A DNA stretch of 64,000 nt from JBEKIK01 sp963845975 (GTDB lineage: Bacteria > Planctomycetota > Planctomycetia > Pirellulales > Thermoguttaceae): the NCBI GenBank assembly GCA_963845975.1, contig CAWJUD010000001.1:1612001-1676000 (forward strand). The letters are read 5' to 3'. The translations under genes were made by a program, and so were the position numbers. Positions 55,301-64,000 of the stretch are shown here, piece after piece. Positions within the stretch are counted from its first letter, which is position 1; each line of letters starts with the position of its first letter. A model generated the notes under the pieces. That model was not told the origin of the DNA, did not search any database, and saw nothing but the letters and a program-made list of their open reading frames with translations.

Positions 55301-55639
55301 ATTGACATAGCCGACCGTCTCGGCCATGGCCTGGGCCATGTCGGTTCCCGGATGAAAAAACAACTTCATCAAGGAAAGCCCCTGAATGTTCCTGGACTCG
55401 ACGTGGTGGATTCCGGTGATATACAGGAAATGATATTCGTAATAATTTGCCAGGAATCCTTCCATCTGCGACGGGTCCATGCCGCCGTATGGTTGACTGA
55501 CATAGATTACCGGCAGGTTCAGGCTGGGGAAAATGTCGATTCCCATCTGTCGAAACGCGAGGAAGCATCCCAACAGTACCCCCGCCAAAGCAACCATAAT
55601 GGTAATAGGCCGCCGCAGGGCGAAAAGGATTAAATTCAT
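52379..55639 (-). CDS. RND-family efflux transporter permease
   Basis: A 1086-residue AcrB/CusA-type pump: ILFALRRPITIMVALAGVLL at the N-terminus, two periplasmic loops, and twelve predicted membrane helices. The membrane relay segment reads ILVDEATVAIENIH, with Asp-Glu at the place of the Asp-Asp pair of AcrB, as in several HAE-type relatives. The periplasmic motif QLDYPMIQVEVDRKKAGTVYVTPNDVARSL-type region marks the porter domain. Substrates are likely organic compounds or lipid-like molecules; metals are less likely since no Met triad is seen. It leads the operon RND - fusion protein - TolC on the minus strand. The start ATG at 55639 lacks a strong box. Confidence 0.92.
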   Translation of the reverse strand: MNLILFALRRPITIMVALAGVLLGCFLAFRQMGIDIFPSLNLPVIYVSQPYGGMDPSQMEGFLANYYEYHFLYITGIHHVESRNIQGLSLMKLFFHPGTDMAQAMAETVGYVNRARSFMPPGTVPPFVMRFDTGSVPVGYLVLSSETRSIGEIQDLALFRVRPMFASLPGVSAPPPFGGNQRTVVITVDPQRLRAYDMTPDDVVNALAQSNVISPSGNLPVDGKYPFVPVNTVVREVRDLETIPLRTGPKAPVYVRDVGYVQDSTDAPTGYGLVNGRRSVYLLVTKRADASTLSVVNEVKAALPDMQAVLPPDIHVSYEFDQSPYVTRAIWGVVSEGALGAVLVGLMILLFLRDWRSAMIVLLNIPLALMAAVVGLWLAGQTINVMTLGGLALAIGILVDEATVAIENIHSHLERWQGLAQAVRDGAGETAIPRLLAMVCILAVFISSFFMQGAPRAMFVPLSLAVGFSMLASYLLSSTFVPVLSVWILRRAHTGGNQAPVLSATGDPPQGKRFFPLGWLPAFSFERFRQGYERLLEKIVRLRWTLVAAYLTACLAIIGLLGSRLGMEIFPSIDSGQFRLRMRAPDGTDIDRTEQIVLKALGVIKDLAGADNVQMTLGYLGTIPTTYPINAVFQWMRGPEDAVMWVALKRKSGIDIEQYKEELRERLAQALPGVQFSFEPADIVNEVMSFGSPTPVEVAVSGPDFSVTRPYAAKLKDELGKLPGLRDLQIVQSLDYPMIQVEVDRKKAGTVYVTPNDVARSLAEATSSSRFTVPNYWADPKTGIGYQVQVEVPRPVVRTPKGIKPIGSVADLEMVPVKQNAAGQILVRDIASVSAGTMPGEIDRYNMQRQVSMTANIAGTDLGTASGEISAALRRAGEPPRGVKVQVRGQIPPMRDMLGGLALGLGLAIVVIFLLLCANFQSWRLSLVTVSTAPAAIAGVVIMLYFTRSTLNIQSFIGAIMAVGVAMANAILLVTFAENRRRQGETANTAAVEGAGSRLRPILMTTCAMMAGMLPMALALGESGQQNAPLGRAVIGGLAAATAATLLALPSVFALVQSHAGMQSVSLDPGDPGSAYHIPSSIPGES

Positions 55640-56048
55640 AAAATTGGATTTCTGCTGTTAATTACCGACTAAGTTCATTATGTATTATACGCAACACGAA
55701 TTGGTGGTATGTAAATAAAACTAGTAGGCGGCCAATCCTATTGTTGTGGATGTTGGGGTGGCAGTTGAACTGCCACCCCAATATTGTTATATTGCATGGA
55801 GTGATAACAAGTTTAGATCAAGGTGTATACACTCGGGGTTATGTGATAATAGCCCAGCGATTTATTGCTGGGTACGGAGGACATCCAAAATTCTTTTTCC
55901 GAGCCGTAGGGACAAGAGAAATAAAATTATCGTGTTTCCCCGTCTCTAATATCAATTGCCCCGCCGGGGTAAAGATGTATTATGGCCCAAAGGATTTGAT
56001 TGTGAATTAAACTATAAACCGCGACACTCAACTGCTTTAATCGCGCCA
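55640..56048. other. Intergenic region between divergent genes
   Basis: No gene is seen in about 400 bases apart from a weak N-terminal extension of the next gene. It contains the palindrome at 55753-55781. Confidence 0.4.
55753..55781. other. Long perfect palindrome
   Basis: TTGGGGTGGCAGTT and AACTGCCACCCCAA are a perfect 14-bp inverted repeat around one base. It lies between divergent genes and has no T-tract, so it is more like a dispersed hairpin or protein-binding site than a terminator. Confidence 0.6.
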
Positions 56049-57119
56049 ATGCAGTTCGCTTTATTCACGATTTTTTTGGTCTTCTTTAACGCGGCAGCCT
56101 CCCTGGCTCTGTTTGGCGTATGGGGATTATGGATTGCTTTTGTAATACTGCTTGCGGCATTTCAATTGAACCGTTCAGCGAAGTTTGGACGAGGAATTGT
56201 GTATGCCATGGCATGGATCTTTTGCCTAATTATCCTTCCTTGGATGGTGCCCTTTGCAGCACATATCTTTGCCCGAACCATTATTCCCGTGCCTTGGTAC
56301 GTGTCTTATTTATCATCAAAGGCACGTCCAAATGTCGAGAGATCACGATGTGGCAGTAACTTAAGGCAAATAAGTCTGGCATTGCATAATTATCAATACA
56401 TAAACAAACAATTTCCCCCGGAAAATACTTGCGATAAGGATGGCAAGCCTTTGTTTAGTTGGCGAGTGGAAATTTTACCGATGATCGGCTACGGCAGTCT
56501 TTATGACTCGCTAAAAAAAGACGAATCTTGGAATAGCCCGTACAACGTAAAATTGTTAGGCCAGCATTCGATTCCGGAATATAAGTGCCCTTGCGAAAGT
56601 CTGGATACAAAGGATTATACTACTAATTATATGGCCGTGATCGGCCCGGGCACGGGGTGGCGGGAGGATGGGCCGGTTAGACTCCCGGATTTACCCGACG
56701 GAGGCAAACGCACCGTCATGGTTGTGGAAGTGGTTAACTCCGGCGTGCATTGGGCTGAACCGCGCGACCTTAGCGTGGATGAAGCTTTGGAAGGATTGAA
56801 GACCGGCAGAGGATTGCGAATATCCAGCGCCCATCCCGGCGGAATCTGTGTGTTATTTGCCGACGGCGCTTATCATATCTTGCCCTCGAAAATGCCTATT
56901 TCTCTATGGAGAAAAATTCTCGCTGGAGAAATAAAGGACTTGGACAACATTGAAGAGAAGATCGATCCATCCGCGGTTGATATGGTCGATGTTTCAGTTC
57001 TCCCTCCCCAGCCAGGTAAATGGGTTATTATTTTCAGCATAATCGTCTGGCTGCTCTCGGTCGTATTGTTATTCCGCCGGGCGATAAAAAGCCGCCGGAA
57101 GCCTGAAATGGCAACATAG
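56049..57119 (+). CDS. DUF1559-like membrane protein
   Basis: 356 residues from the ATG at 56049. Two or three N-terminal membrane helices (FALFTIFLVFFNAAASLALFGVWGLWIAFVILLAAF, IVYAMAWIFCLIILPWMVPFAAHIF) replace the prepilin helix of normal DUF1559 proteins. The central part carries the DUF1559 blocks RCGSNLRQISLALHNYQY, FSWRVEILPMIGYGSLYDSL and SSAHPGGICVLFADGAYHILP. The C-terminus has one more helix (WVIIFSIIVWLLSVVLLF) with a basic tail. The DUF1559 domain is therefore held between membrane anchors. An upstream start at 55956 would add 31 residues without a binding site. Confidence 0.75.
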   Translation: MQFALFTIFLVFFNAAASLALFGVWGLWIAFVILLAAFQLNRSAKFGRGIVYAMAWIFCLIILPWMVPFAAHIFARTIIPVPWYVSYLSSKARPNVERSRCGSNLRQISLALHNYQYINKQFPPENTCDKDGKPLFSWRVEILPMIGYGSLYDSLKKDESWNSPYNVKLLGQHSIPEYKCPCESLDTKDYTTNYMAVIGPGTGWREDGPVRLPDLPDGGKRTVMVVEVVNSGVHWAEPRDLSVDEALEGLKTGRGLRISSAHPGGICVLFADGAYHILPSKMPISLWRKILAGEIKDLDNIEEKIDPSAVDMVDVSVLPPQPGKWVIIFSIIVWLLSVVLLFRRAIKSRRKPEMAT

Positions 57120-57240
57120 TATTTGTGTAGTCGTAACTATTCACACCCCAGGGAGCAATGAAGGAGCGGATTGGTGGGCAAGATGAGATTTGACGGCGGC
57201 GGTGAGCGGTGCCGTTTGCCGTCGTCTCATAATCTCATCC

Positions 57241-58780
57241 GGGCCTGTTGAAAAAGTCTGTTGGCCAGCTAGCATTGTCAGCACGTATTCGTCTTGATTT
57301 GTAGAGCGGCTGGAGGTATTGGGATGGCTATCCTCTCCACCACCTTCGCCTCTTTTTAGGACGGACGTATGCAAGGAAAGCATGTCTTTCAACCACGGAC
57401 CAGGACGGTCATTGACCTGGAGTCGTTCATCGCAGAGGACCACTTTCTCCGCAAAGTCGATCGTGTTCTGGAAATGTCCTTCGTGCGCGACGTAACCGCC
57501 GCGTGCTATGCCGTCGGACTGGGGCGGCGCTCCATCGACCCCGAGGTGTTCTTCCGGATGCTGTTGGTGGCATACCTTTACGACATCACCTCGGATCGGC
57601 GGCTCTGTGAGGAAGTCCGTTACAATCTGACTTACCGCTGGTTCTGCCGGTTGTCGTTGGACGATGAGGTTCCCGACCATTCCTCACTCAGTCGCATTCG
57701 GGATCGCTACGGCGAGGAGATCTTCGAGACAGTGTTTCGCCGTATTGTTGAACTCTGCAAGGAGAAGGGCTTGGTGGCTCAGGAGTGTCGTGTGATGACC
57801 GATGCCACCCTGATCGCTGCGGATGCCTCGCTGAACTCGCTGATTCATAACGATCCGAAAGAAGCGGAGAAAGAGGCGATAACCCAACGGCGCGATCGTG
57901 GGTTGAAGGACTCGTCATCAGCACGGCGCGTGACAAACCAAACGCACACGAGTTGTACCGATCCGGATGCCACACTTGCCCAGAAGAAAGGTACATCGCG
58001 ACAACTAAAGTACAAAGTGCACCAGAGTATTGATGCTGACAGTCGCGTCATCCTGGATACCGAAGTCACTACTGGAGCGAAGCACGATAACCAGCCCTAC
58101 CTCTGCCAGTTGCAGCGGATTCAGGAGCGATACAAGATTACCATTCGCGAAGCTACGGCAGATCGGGGTTATGGCTCTGCAGCCATCATCAGGTCCTTGC
58201 AGGAGTCAGGGACAACCACCTACATTCCACTCTGGAGCGGCCGAGTTGGAAACAGCAAGTATCTGAAAGGCGAGTTGGTCTACGACAAAAAGCGGGATCG
58301 ATTCCGATGCCCACGGGGAAAATACCTCACGCCAAACCCGGCAATTTGTGGCAACCAGAAACGATACGTCAGTTCATCGGTAGACTGCCGGCAATGTCCA
58401 CAAAGACCAATCTGCCCGACAGAAGCCAAAAAGAAGTTGCCGTATAAACGCTATGTGCGCCGGAGTCTTGACCAGGACCTGTTTGAAGAGGTGCAAGCCA
58501 GAATGGAGGAACCGGGATTTCGCAAGAAGCTGTCCGAGCGGATGTGGAAGGCCGAGGGACTGTTTGCTGAGGCGAAACAAAACCATGGATTGGCTCGCGC
58601 AAGGTACCGCGGTCGATCGAAAGTGCAAATTCAGGCGTACCTGAGCGCAATGGCGCAGAACCTAAAGCGCCTGGTCTTGCTGTTTTATCTCTGGTTGGTA
58701 ACTCGGTGTCTATACCCGCAAAAAACGTAGACAATTATCCAAACTCGATCTTTCAATAACGGGACTTTTTCAACAGGCCC
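57241..58780. mobile_element. IS1182-type insertion sequence
   Basis: A complete 1540-base insertion sequence. Ends GGGCCTGTTGAAAAAGTC and GACTTTTTCAACAGGCCC are perfect 18-base inverted repeats around one transposase gene. A convincing target duplication is not visible. Its left end directly follows the short repeat 57218-57240 (shared with 48601-48623). Confidence 0.9.
57369..58730 (+). CDS. IS1182-family transposase
   Basis: 453-residue DDE transposase with an N-terminal DUF772-type domain (LESFIAEDHFLRKVDRVLEM, RRSIDPEVFFRMLLVAYLYDITSDRRLCEEVRYNLTYRWFCRLSLDDEVPDHSSLSRIRDR). The catalytic core includes MTDATLIAADAS (first Asp), TADRGYGSAAIIRSL (second Asp) and a late glutamate region near AEGLFAEAKQNHGLARARYRG. 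A cysteine cluster (CRQCPQRPICPT) lies before it. The protein is full length with no frameshift and the ends of the element are intact, so it may still move. AGGACGG precedes the ATG. Confidence 0.92.
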   Translation: MQGKHVFQPRTRTVIDLESFIAEDHFLRKVDRVLEMSFVRDVTAACYAVGLGRRSIDPEVFFRMLLVAYLYDITSDRRLCEEVRYNLTYRWFCRLSLDDEVPDHSSLSRIRDRYGEEIFETVFRRIVELCKEKGLVAQECRVMTDATLIAADASLNSLIHNDPKEAEKEAITQRRDRGLKDSSSARRVTNQTHTSCTDPDATLAQKKGTSRQLKYKVHQSIDADSRVILDTEVTTGAKHDNQPYLCQLQRIQERYKITIREATADRGYGSAAIIRSLQESGTTTYIPLWSGRVGNSKYLKGELVYDKKRDRFRCPRGKYLTPNPAICGNQKRYVSSSVDCRQCPQRPICPTEAKKKLPYKRYVRRSLDQDLFEEVQARMEEPGFRKKLSERMWKAEGLFAEAKQNHGLARARYRGRSKVQIQAYLSAMAQNLKRLVLLFYLWLVTRCLYPQKT

Positions 58781-58925
58781 CACCCATTTTTCGGCATTCC
58801 TCTACTGAACTTTCAGCCGTCAGCAGTCATCTATCAGTCTAAAGTCTACTGCTTAAAGCCCATAGTCTAGATCCCTGCACGTGCCCGGCTTCTCCAGCAG
58901 TGTTTGTCTACCAACTCTTACCTGT
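58781..58925. other. Right flank of the insertion sequence
   Basis: No gene seen. The stretch 58820-58870 is made of AGTC/CTAAAG-type units in a seven-base register, continuing into the clear heptamer arrays. Confidence 0.4.
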
Positions 58926-59020
58926 CCACCGCCCACCATCCACTGTCCACTGCCCGCTAATTTAATTTTCCGCCTTCCCCCCTCCGCTTTTATTCATCCT
59001 TCATCCTTCATCCCTCATCC
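58926..59020. repeat. Heptamer repeat block (two types)
   Basis: Five CCACTGC-type units (58926-58960) are followed, after a T-rich spacer, by the 32-base block TTTATTCATCC... (58989-59020), the exact reverse complement of 28158-28189. Both arrays have 7-base periods and lie in non-coding DNA. Confidence 0.7.
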
Positions 59021-59126
59021 TCAGGTGGCTAATTTTTACCCTGGAAATCCGTTTATCAATCTGCTACGCTCATCACGTTTATTTAGCCGTTTGCTTTTAG
59101 TCGGCAGCAGAACAAAAGCGGAAGCC

Positions 59127-59225
59127 AAAACGTGGAAAAAACGCAATTTGTTGACCAAAAAACTCACTTGCCATTGAAAGGAATGACTGACCCCCGGGAT
59201 TAAAACGTGGAAAAATCGCGATTTG
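59127..59225. repeat. Direct repeat pair downstream of the activator gene
   Basis: AAAACGTGGAAAAAACGC at 59127 recurs as AAAACGTGGAAAAATCGC at 59202, each followed by AATTTG or GATTTG: 24 bases with two differences, 75 bases apart. No role is evident. Confidence 0.5.
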
Positions 59226-59341
59226 ATCCCCAACTATTTTCCAAATCCCCTCCCCGCAGAACATGAAAAGAGGAACTTAATTTTAAAACGAAAAAAATGG
59301 CGGTCTATACCGCTGGAGAAAGAATCGATTGTTAGAACTGC

Positions 59342-60493
59342 TCAGCTCTCATTATTATTGTCGCCCAGGCCGAAGCGGCGGATTTTGCGGTCCAGCGTGG
59401 AGCGCTCTATGCCCAGGATCGAGGCCGTTTTGCTCTTGTTCCAGTTGGTGTGCTCGAGGGTGTTGAGGATATGGCGGCGTTCGATGTCGTCCAAGGAGAG
59501 CGGGGCGAAGTGTTCGCCGGCCAAAGAAACGTCGGTGTCGCCGGCCGTGGAAAGTTTGGTCAGCAGCAAATCTTCTTCGCCGATCTCCTGACCGCGGCAG
59601 AGCACGACCGCGCGTTCCACCACGTTCTTCAACTCGCGCACGTTGCCCGGCCACTGGTAACTGAGCAGTTTTGCCTTGGCCTCGGGCGTAAAGCCTTTGA
59701 TCTTGCGCCCGGTTTCGCTGTTGAAGCGCTGGAGAAAGAAATCGGCCAATAAGGGGATGTCCTCCGGGCGTTTGCGCAAGGCTGGGACGACGACCTCCAG
59801 CACGCGCAGCCGGAAGAACAGGTCGCGGCGGAAACGGCCGTCGGCAATATCTTTTTCCAGATCGCGGTTGGTGGCGGCGATCACGCGGACGTCGACGGTG
59901 ATGGGTTTGCTTCCGCCCACGCGTTCGAAGGGATGCCCTTCCAGGACGCGGAGAAATTTGGCTTGAATGCTGGGGCTCATCTCGCCGATTTCGTCGAGCA
60001 TGAGGGTGCCTTTATGGGCGGCTTCAAACTTGCCGATCTTGCGTTCGGTGGCCCCGGTGAAGGCCCCCCGCTCGTGCCCGAAAAGTTCGCTGGCCAGGAG
60101 TTCGGCCGACAAGGCGGCGCAGTTTAAACACACGAAAACGTTGTCGCGTCTGGGGCTATTGAAGTGAACCGCCCTGGCGACGAGTTCCTTGCCCACCCCG
60201 CTTTCGCCGCGGATTAATACCGTGGCATTGCTGGCGGCTGCCCGACCGATCTCCTCGGTCACCTGGCGGATAACGCCGCTGCGGCCGATAATCTCGCTGC
60301 GCACTCCCAAGCGTTCGCGAAGTTGCACGTTCTCGGTGCGGACTTGGGTCAGGTTTTCGGCCAGTTCCTGGCGGCGGTTGAGGTTTTCCAAGGCCACGGC
60401 CACGGTATCGGCCACGGCCAGGGTGAATTCAAGGTCGTCCGGATCTGGCGCCAGTTCCACGCTGGTCGAATACAGGTGAATTACTCCGTACAT
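59342..60493 (-). pseudogene. Sigma54 activator, AAA+ and HTH part
   Basis: Central and C-terminal part of a sigma54-dependent activator. It opens with the end of a GAF domain (YGVIHLYSTSVELAPDPDDLEFTLAVADTVAVALENLNRR), then has the AAA+ domain with Walker A GESGVGKE (residues 96-103), the GAFTGA loop that contacts sigma54 (143-148) and Walker B LMLDEIG. It ends in a Fis-type helix-turn-helix (NKSKTASILGIERSTLDRKIRRFG). The N-terminal half is in another frame (60481-61356). A one-base deletion near ATCTGGCGCCG explains the break; rejoined, the protein is about 670 residues. Confidence 0.85.
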
Positions 60494-61356
60494 TTTCCGT
60501 CCGCGGCGAATCGGCGCCAGATCACGCTGGTGGCGAGAATTTCGCCCTGGCTATCGCGGTTTCCCAAGGCGCTGTCGCCCATCACGTTGCGGGCCATCAC
60601 GGCCTCTCCCTCGCGCATCACGGTCGAGGCCAGAAAGTTCGACACGCGATTATACTTGTGTTGCGAGGTGCTGCGGGCGGAGATTATTTCCACGTCCTCG
60701 CCCTTGGGTTCGCCTTGAAAATCGCGGGGCACCATCAACACCGCCCCGGAATCGGTCGAAGTGCCTTCGGCCAGCCCCTTTAAGGCCATCTCGGCCAGCG
60801 AAGTGACGTCCGGCGCCTTGGCCAGCTCGAAGGCCAGCCGGCAGAGCTTGGCCGCGGCCCGGCCGATTTTCGATACCCCGGTTTCTTCTTCCTCCCCGGG
60901 AATAAGAAACTTAGTCTGTACGCGTCGATGCGTTATCGTGGTCGGCTCGCCGGCGGTAAGCACGCTGGATGCGTCGTCAGTGGCGCCTTCTATCGGCGCC
61001 GTATCCGGCGAGCTGCGGCGAATCAAAGTGCTCGAGTCAGAAAACGCGTCCGACAGCTTATGCACAAAAACCAATTGCGTGCGCCCGATGCGGATCACGT
61101 CGCCGGGTTTTAAGATCCAATCGCCGACAACCACTTCATTGCCCACGATTGTGCCGTTACGGCTGTCCAGATCCCGCAATGTCCATTGGCCGGCGGACAT
61201 GAACACTTCCACGTGCATGCGGCTACAGCGTTCATCCTTGATAACGATCTGGTTTGTAGGGGCGCGGCCTATGATCACCGACTGTCCCGGCACGAGCCGA
61301 AAGACGTCGCTCCACTTACTCCCTTCACGTATGACCAGATAGGCTAACTGCGACAC
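60481..61356 (-). pseudogene. Sigma54 activator, FHA and GAF part
   Basis: The N-terminal half of the same regulator. Residues 10-95 are a forkhead-associated domain (VIIGRAPTNQIVIKDERCSRMHVEV, DLDSRNGTIVGNEVV) that would bind phosphothreonine. A GAF domain (about 165-280) follows, ending at SQGEILATSVI where the frame is lost. The other frame goes straight on with APIRRGRKMYGVIHLY. FHA-GAF-AAA-HTH proteins of this layout are common in planctomycetes and probably link Ser/Thr kinase signalling to sigma54 promoters. Confidence 0.85.
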
Positions 61357-61974
61357 TCAATTGCCCCCTATGGAGGGTATACAAATAAACTCGGGATCAA
61401 ACACTGTAGCAAAATCGCACACTCTAATTCTAAATTACCCACGTTGGACCGTGTTATGCAATATGCTAAAAGCCCAGTTATGTAAAAAGTTACAGAATAA
61501 AGTGATATCGTCCTTAGAACATGAAAAGGTTGCCACCGGCAAATTGGTTTGCCATGACCCGATCCGGGAAGAGGTTTAAAACCACGGATTTATTGTAATA
61601 TGTTATGCGACAATATGTTACGTTGATACACCAAATTAAGTTCAAACTCATTTGACGCTTGCACCCCCCTAGGCCGAAGTTTCCCACTATAAAGTTGCAA
61701 TGGTTTGAGAGAAGCATCCAATATTAAGTCAAACAACAAGCATAACCCCCCATTATTTGTTACCCCTATATATTCATCGAGTTTTTCTTGCATTTTTCTC
61801 ATAACGGGATTAGGCTATAAGATCATATACATATTAGGATAAAGACTTTATACAACCAACCAAGGTTTGGTTTGCCGACGATCACAAAGCGCCCTCTGAT
61901 TTGCGCCAAGATTCATTTTGATAGCGACCCTCCATATAATATAAAAAATCTAAAAAACCTTTGGGAGCATTCAA
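61357..61974. other. Intergenic region between divergent genes
   Basis: No gene, RNA or strong hairpin is supported over about 600 AT-richer bases. Confidence 0.4.
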
Positions 61975-63402
61975 ATGATCTGCCGAAGACTTTTGGCCTA
62001 TCGTTCATTTTGCCGGATTTTTATCGTCCTGGCGATGGTTGTATTATTATTCCCCGCCGTAACCATGGGGCAAGCCGCAGCTCAACCGCAGGTAAACATT
62101 ACTAATAATACCAATGCAGGCACAGGCAACGGATTAGCTATTCCCGTCAGACCGGTAGGCGGCGTGGCGATCGACGCCAAGGGCATGCTTGAAAACGTAC
62201 AGACCGACGTCTTGGGTCAGTTGGCCAAACTTCGTGCCGAGGCCCTGCAAAAAGTGCCGGACGGGCTGAATGTCTTCACCGACTCCCGCAAAGTGTCGTT
62301 ACGGGCCTTGGAAGCGGCAATCGAACAGTCCGCGAAATCCGGCAAGCCTTTGCCCGACGACATCCGTTACCTTGCCGGATTGCAGCAAATTCACTATGTA
62401 TTCGTTTATCCCCAGCAAAAAGACATTATCCTGGTCGGACCGGGCGAAGGTTGGAAAATCGATGCCCGGGGCAACATGGTGGGCATTACCACCGGCCGGC
62501 CCGTGATGCTGCTGGACGATCTGCTGGTCGCCCTGCGAACCGCGCAAGCCGCGGCTCAAGGCGGGATTACATGCTCAATCGATCCCACTCCCGAAGGACT
62601 CGCCAAATACAATCAGCAAGCCGGCGCCATAAAGAACCTCGGCTCGCCGCAGGCCGTCGCGTCGGGAATTTCAAATGTTTTGGGCATGCAGCAGATTACC
62701 GTGATGGGCGTGCCGGCCACGAGCCATCTCGCACAAGTATTGGTGGCGGCCGACTATCGCATGAAACGCCTGGGCATGAACTTCGATCCTCCCCCGCCAG
62801 GCATAAAATTGCCCAGCTACTTGCAGATGATCCCGGCAAACGCCCGGAACGCGAATATGTTCCCGCGATGGTGGCTGGAACCTAGCTACGAACCGCTGCT
62901 CCGCGACGCCCAAGGCTTGGCTTGGGAACTTCGCGGCGCCAGCGTGAAGGCCATGACCGAAGAAGATTTTCTTACCAGCACCGGCGTCAAAGAACACTCG
63001 GGCAAGGCCAGTCCCATGGCTCAAAAATGGGCCGACAACATGACCAATCAATTCTCCGCGCTTTCCCTGGCCGAGCCGATCTTCGGCGAACTGCGGAACT
63101 GCATGGAATTGGCTATTGTCGGGGCATTGCTTGTTAAGGAAAGGCTGCCGGAAAAAGCGGGCTATAGCTTGCCTGTGCTCATGAGCTCCCCGGAACTGCA
63201 ACCCGCCGAATTCAATGCCCCCAAGCAGGTGCCCAGCCAGGCCAGCGTGCTTAAAAAAGGGAATAATTGGATTATAAGCGTATCGGGCGGCGTGGCAATC
63301 AATTCCTGGATCATCGCCGATAATACCAAGCAAAGCGATGATGCCGCCCCAATTCGCGCCAAAGCGGCGCCGCCTGACGGCACAAAATGGTGGTGGAACT
63401 GA
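61975..63402 (+). CDS. Secreted DUF1598-type protein
   Basis: 475 residues with a signal peptide (FCRIFIVLAMVVLLFPAVTMGQA). The middle (about residues 115-200) has the blocks IRYLAGLQQIHYVFVYPQQKDIILVGPGEGW and GITTGRPVMLLDDLLVALRTA that I recall from DUF1598 proteins of planctomycetes; the match is from memory. A second domain (about 230-420) contains MGVPATSHLAQVLVAADYRMKRLGM and IPANARNANMFPRWWLEP. The C-terminus is disordered. Function is unknown. The ATG at 61975 is preceded by TTGGGAGCATTCAA, a weak GGAG box. Confidence 0.7.
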   Translation: MICRRLLAYRSFCRIFIVLAMVVLLFPAVTMGQAAAQPQVNITNNTNAGTGNGLAIPVRPVGGVAIDAKGMLENVQTDVLGQLAKLRAEALQKVPDGLNVFTDSRKVSLRALEAAIEQSAKSGKPLPDDIRYLAGLQQIHYVFVYPQQKDIILVGPGEGWKIDARGNMVGITTGRPVMLLDDLLVALRTAQAAAQGGITCSIDPTPEGLAKYNQQAGAIKNLGSPQAVASGISNVLGMQQITVMGVPATSHLAQVLVAADYRMKRLGMNFDPPPPGIKLPSYLQMIPANARNANMFPRWWLEPSYEPLLRDAQGLAWELRGASVKAMTEEDFLTSTGVKEHSGKASPMAQKWADNMTNQFSALSLAEPIFGELRNCMELAIVGALLVKERLPEKAGYSLPVLMSSPELQPAEFNAPKQVPSQASVLKKGNNWIISVSGGVAINSWIIADNTKQSDDAAPIRAKAAPPDGTKWWWN

Positions 63403-63417
63403 GGGCAATTCCACCTC

Positions 63418-63483
63418 ATGCATGATCGTGCAGTGCAAGTCTCGGAGGTCCTGCAAGTGGGCCTCCGAGGCTGCACTATGCAT
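63418..63483. other. Nested palindromes between convergent genes
   Basis: ATGCAT (63418-63423 and 63478-63483), AGTGCA/TGCACT and CTCGGAGG/CCTCCGAG pair one inside the other, giving a long imperfect stem. There is no T-tract, and the right arm runs into the end of the minus-strand gene. It may act as a bidirectional terminator. Confidence 0.45.
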
Positions 63484-64000
63484 CCTGGTACTGCCACGTC
63501 TGCCATAGATGCTTCATGGGCGGTTTCTCGGTGCGGAACTGCCAATTCCACGATTGCGCCCCCAACAGTGTAAACAGCATCGTTGCCGCGTAACGCGGAT
63601 GTCGCATCGCGAAAGGCAGAAATCGCGCCCATTGTCCGATGCTTAATAGCGAACGCTTTCCATGCCTCAGCCACTGCTCCGAGGTCAGATGATAATCGTG
63701 CGTGGCATCCCGCTCCCGTACAAGTTTGAAGTATGGTTGAGCGCAGCGTTCGAGCTGTCCGGGCAAGGGGTAGTAGCCGCCGTAGCCGCGCACCAGTAAG
63801 GCAAAATGAAATCTGTCGGAGAACCAGGGAAAAGACCAGGGGCTTTTCATCGCGTCCCGCGGTTCAACGTGCACCCGACCGAAGTGAATCGTGGTGGTAA
63901 TCAATTTGCGGCTCTTGGATTGCGGATCAATTACGCGGTGACAGATGGCGAAAAAATCCCGGTAAATCGCATCTGCGCGGCCTTGCAAGGCGTCGGCGGG
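63476..64000 (-). CDS. Partial gene at window end, possible methyltransferase
   Basis: The frame is open to the window edge, so the N-terminus is missing; the apparent TTG start at 63988 is only the first one inside the window. The visible 174 residues include HFGRVHVEPRDAMKSPW, LLVRGYGGYYPLPGQLERCAQPYFKLVRERDATHDYHLTSEQWL, and a helical C-terminus. The YHLTSEQW block resembles the end of cyclopropane-fatty-acid-synthase-like methyltransferases, but no SAM-binding motif is in view. The family is therefore uncertain. Confidence 0.4.
   Translation of the reverse strand, partial: PADALQGRADAIYRDFFAICHRVIDPQSKSRKLITTTIHFGRVHVEPRDAMKSPWSFPWFSDRFHFALLVRGYGGYYPLPGQLERCAQPYFKLVRERDATHDYHLTSEQWLRHGKRSLLSIGQWARFLPFAMRHPRYAATMLFTLLGAQSWNWQFRTEKPPMKHLWQTWQYQDA

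Noticed and set aside
57236..58785. Target-site duplication of the IS1182 element
   Set aside because: The flanks (CATCC before, CACCC after) do not give a convincing direct repeat.

Overview
The window reads as a Planctomycetota chromosome segment, most likely order Pirellulales. The supporting signs are protein families and signatures seen mainly in that phylum: a DUF1580 protein, two DUF1559 proteins (one with a prepilin-type N-terminus), a DUF1598-type secreted protein, an LE-R-LLS N-terminal motif on a 4015-residue surface protein, a BON-domain protein beside a lipoprotein family common in planctomycetes, small HTH/zinc-ribbon proteins and several ExbB/ExbD-type genes. No ribosomal RNA or CRISPR array was seen. 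Three tRNAs are present (Val-CAC, Ile-GAT, Gly-CCC).

Region 1 (1-12031) is an integrated phage-like element lying against tRNA-Val. It has two tyrosine recombinases, a DUF1580 regulator, a possible replication initiator whose gene carries three phased palindromic iterons, several small unknown genes, a possible tail-chaperone frameshift pair and a tape-measure protein split over two coupled genes. No capsid, portal or terminase gene is visible. Its left end shows a gene-then-hairpin-repeat arrangement that includes a duplicated recombinase 3' end.

Region 2 (12799-25205) is a single giant secreted S53-peptidase/adhesin gene, frameshifted near its end. Region 3 (25283-33322) holds tatA, an ExbB-ExbD-toroid gene set, a lipoprotein, a BON protein and a thioredoxin-fold protein that lacks its cysteines. 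Region 4 (33681-39517) has tRNA-Ile, secreted proteins, a Tat-exported phosphatase-like protein, an integrase relic at tRNA-Gly, a possible small RNA and a frameshifted methyltransferase gene.

Region 5 (39582-41944) is a sulfate-assimilation locus: cysH divergent from an unknown gene plus cobA, with overlapping divergent promoters whose -35 boxes form one dyad. A MITE sits exactly at the cysH stop codon. Region 6 (42218-49148) holds a secreted toroid protein, a DUF1559 gene with an internal stop, and an ABC exporter whose permease has been split by about 2.7 kb carrying a PEP-CTERM protein and a GlsB-type protein. Region 7 (49184-55639) is an RND efflux operon (RND, membrane fusion protein, frameshifted TolC). 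Region 8 (55753-64000) has a DUF1559-like membrane protein, an intact IS1182-type insertion sequence, heptamer-repeat DNA, a frameshifted FHA-GAF-sigma54 activator gene, a DUF1598-type protein and a gene cut by the window edge.

Five single-base frame breaks and one nonsense codon hit otherwise recognisable genes. That many suggests residual sequencing or assembly indels, so the pseudogene labels here are provisional.
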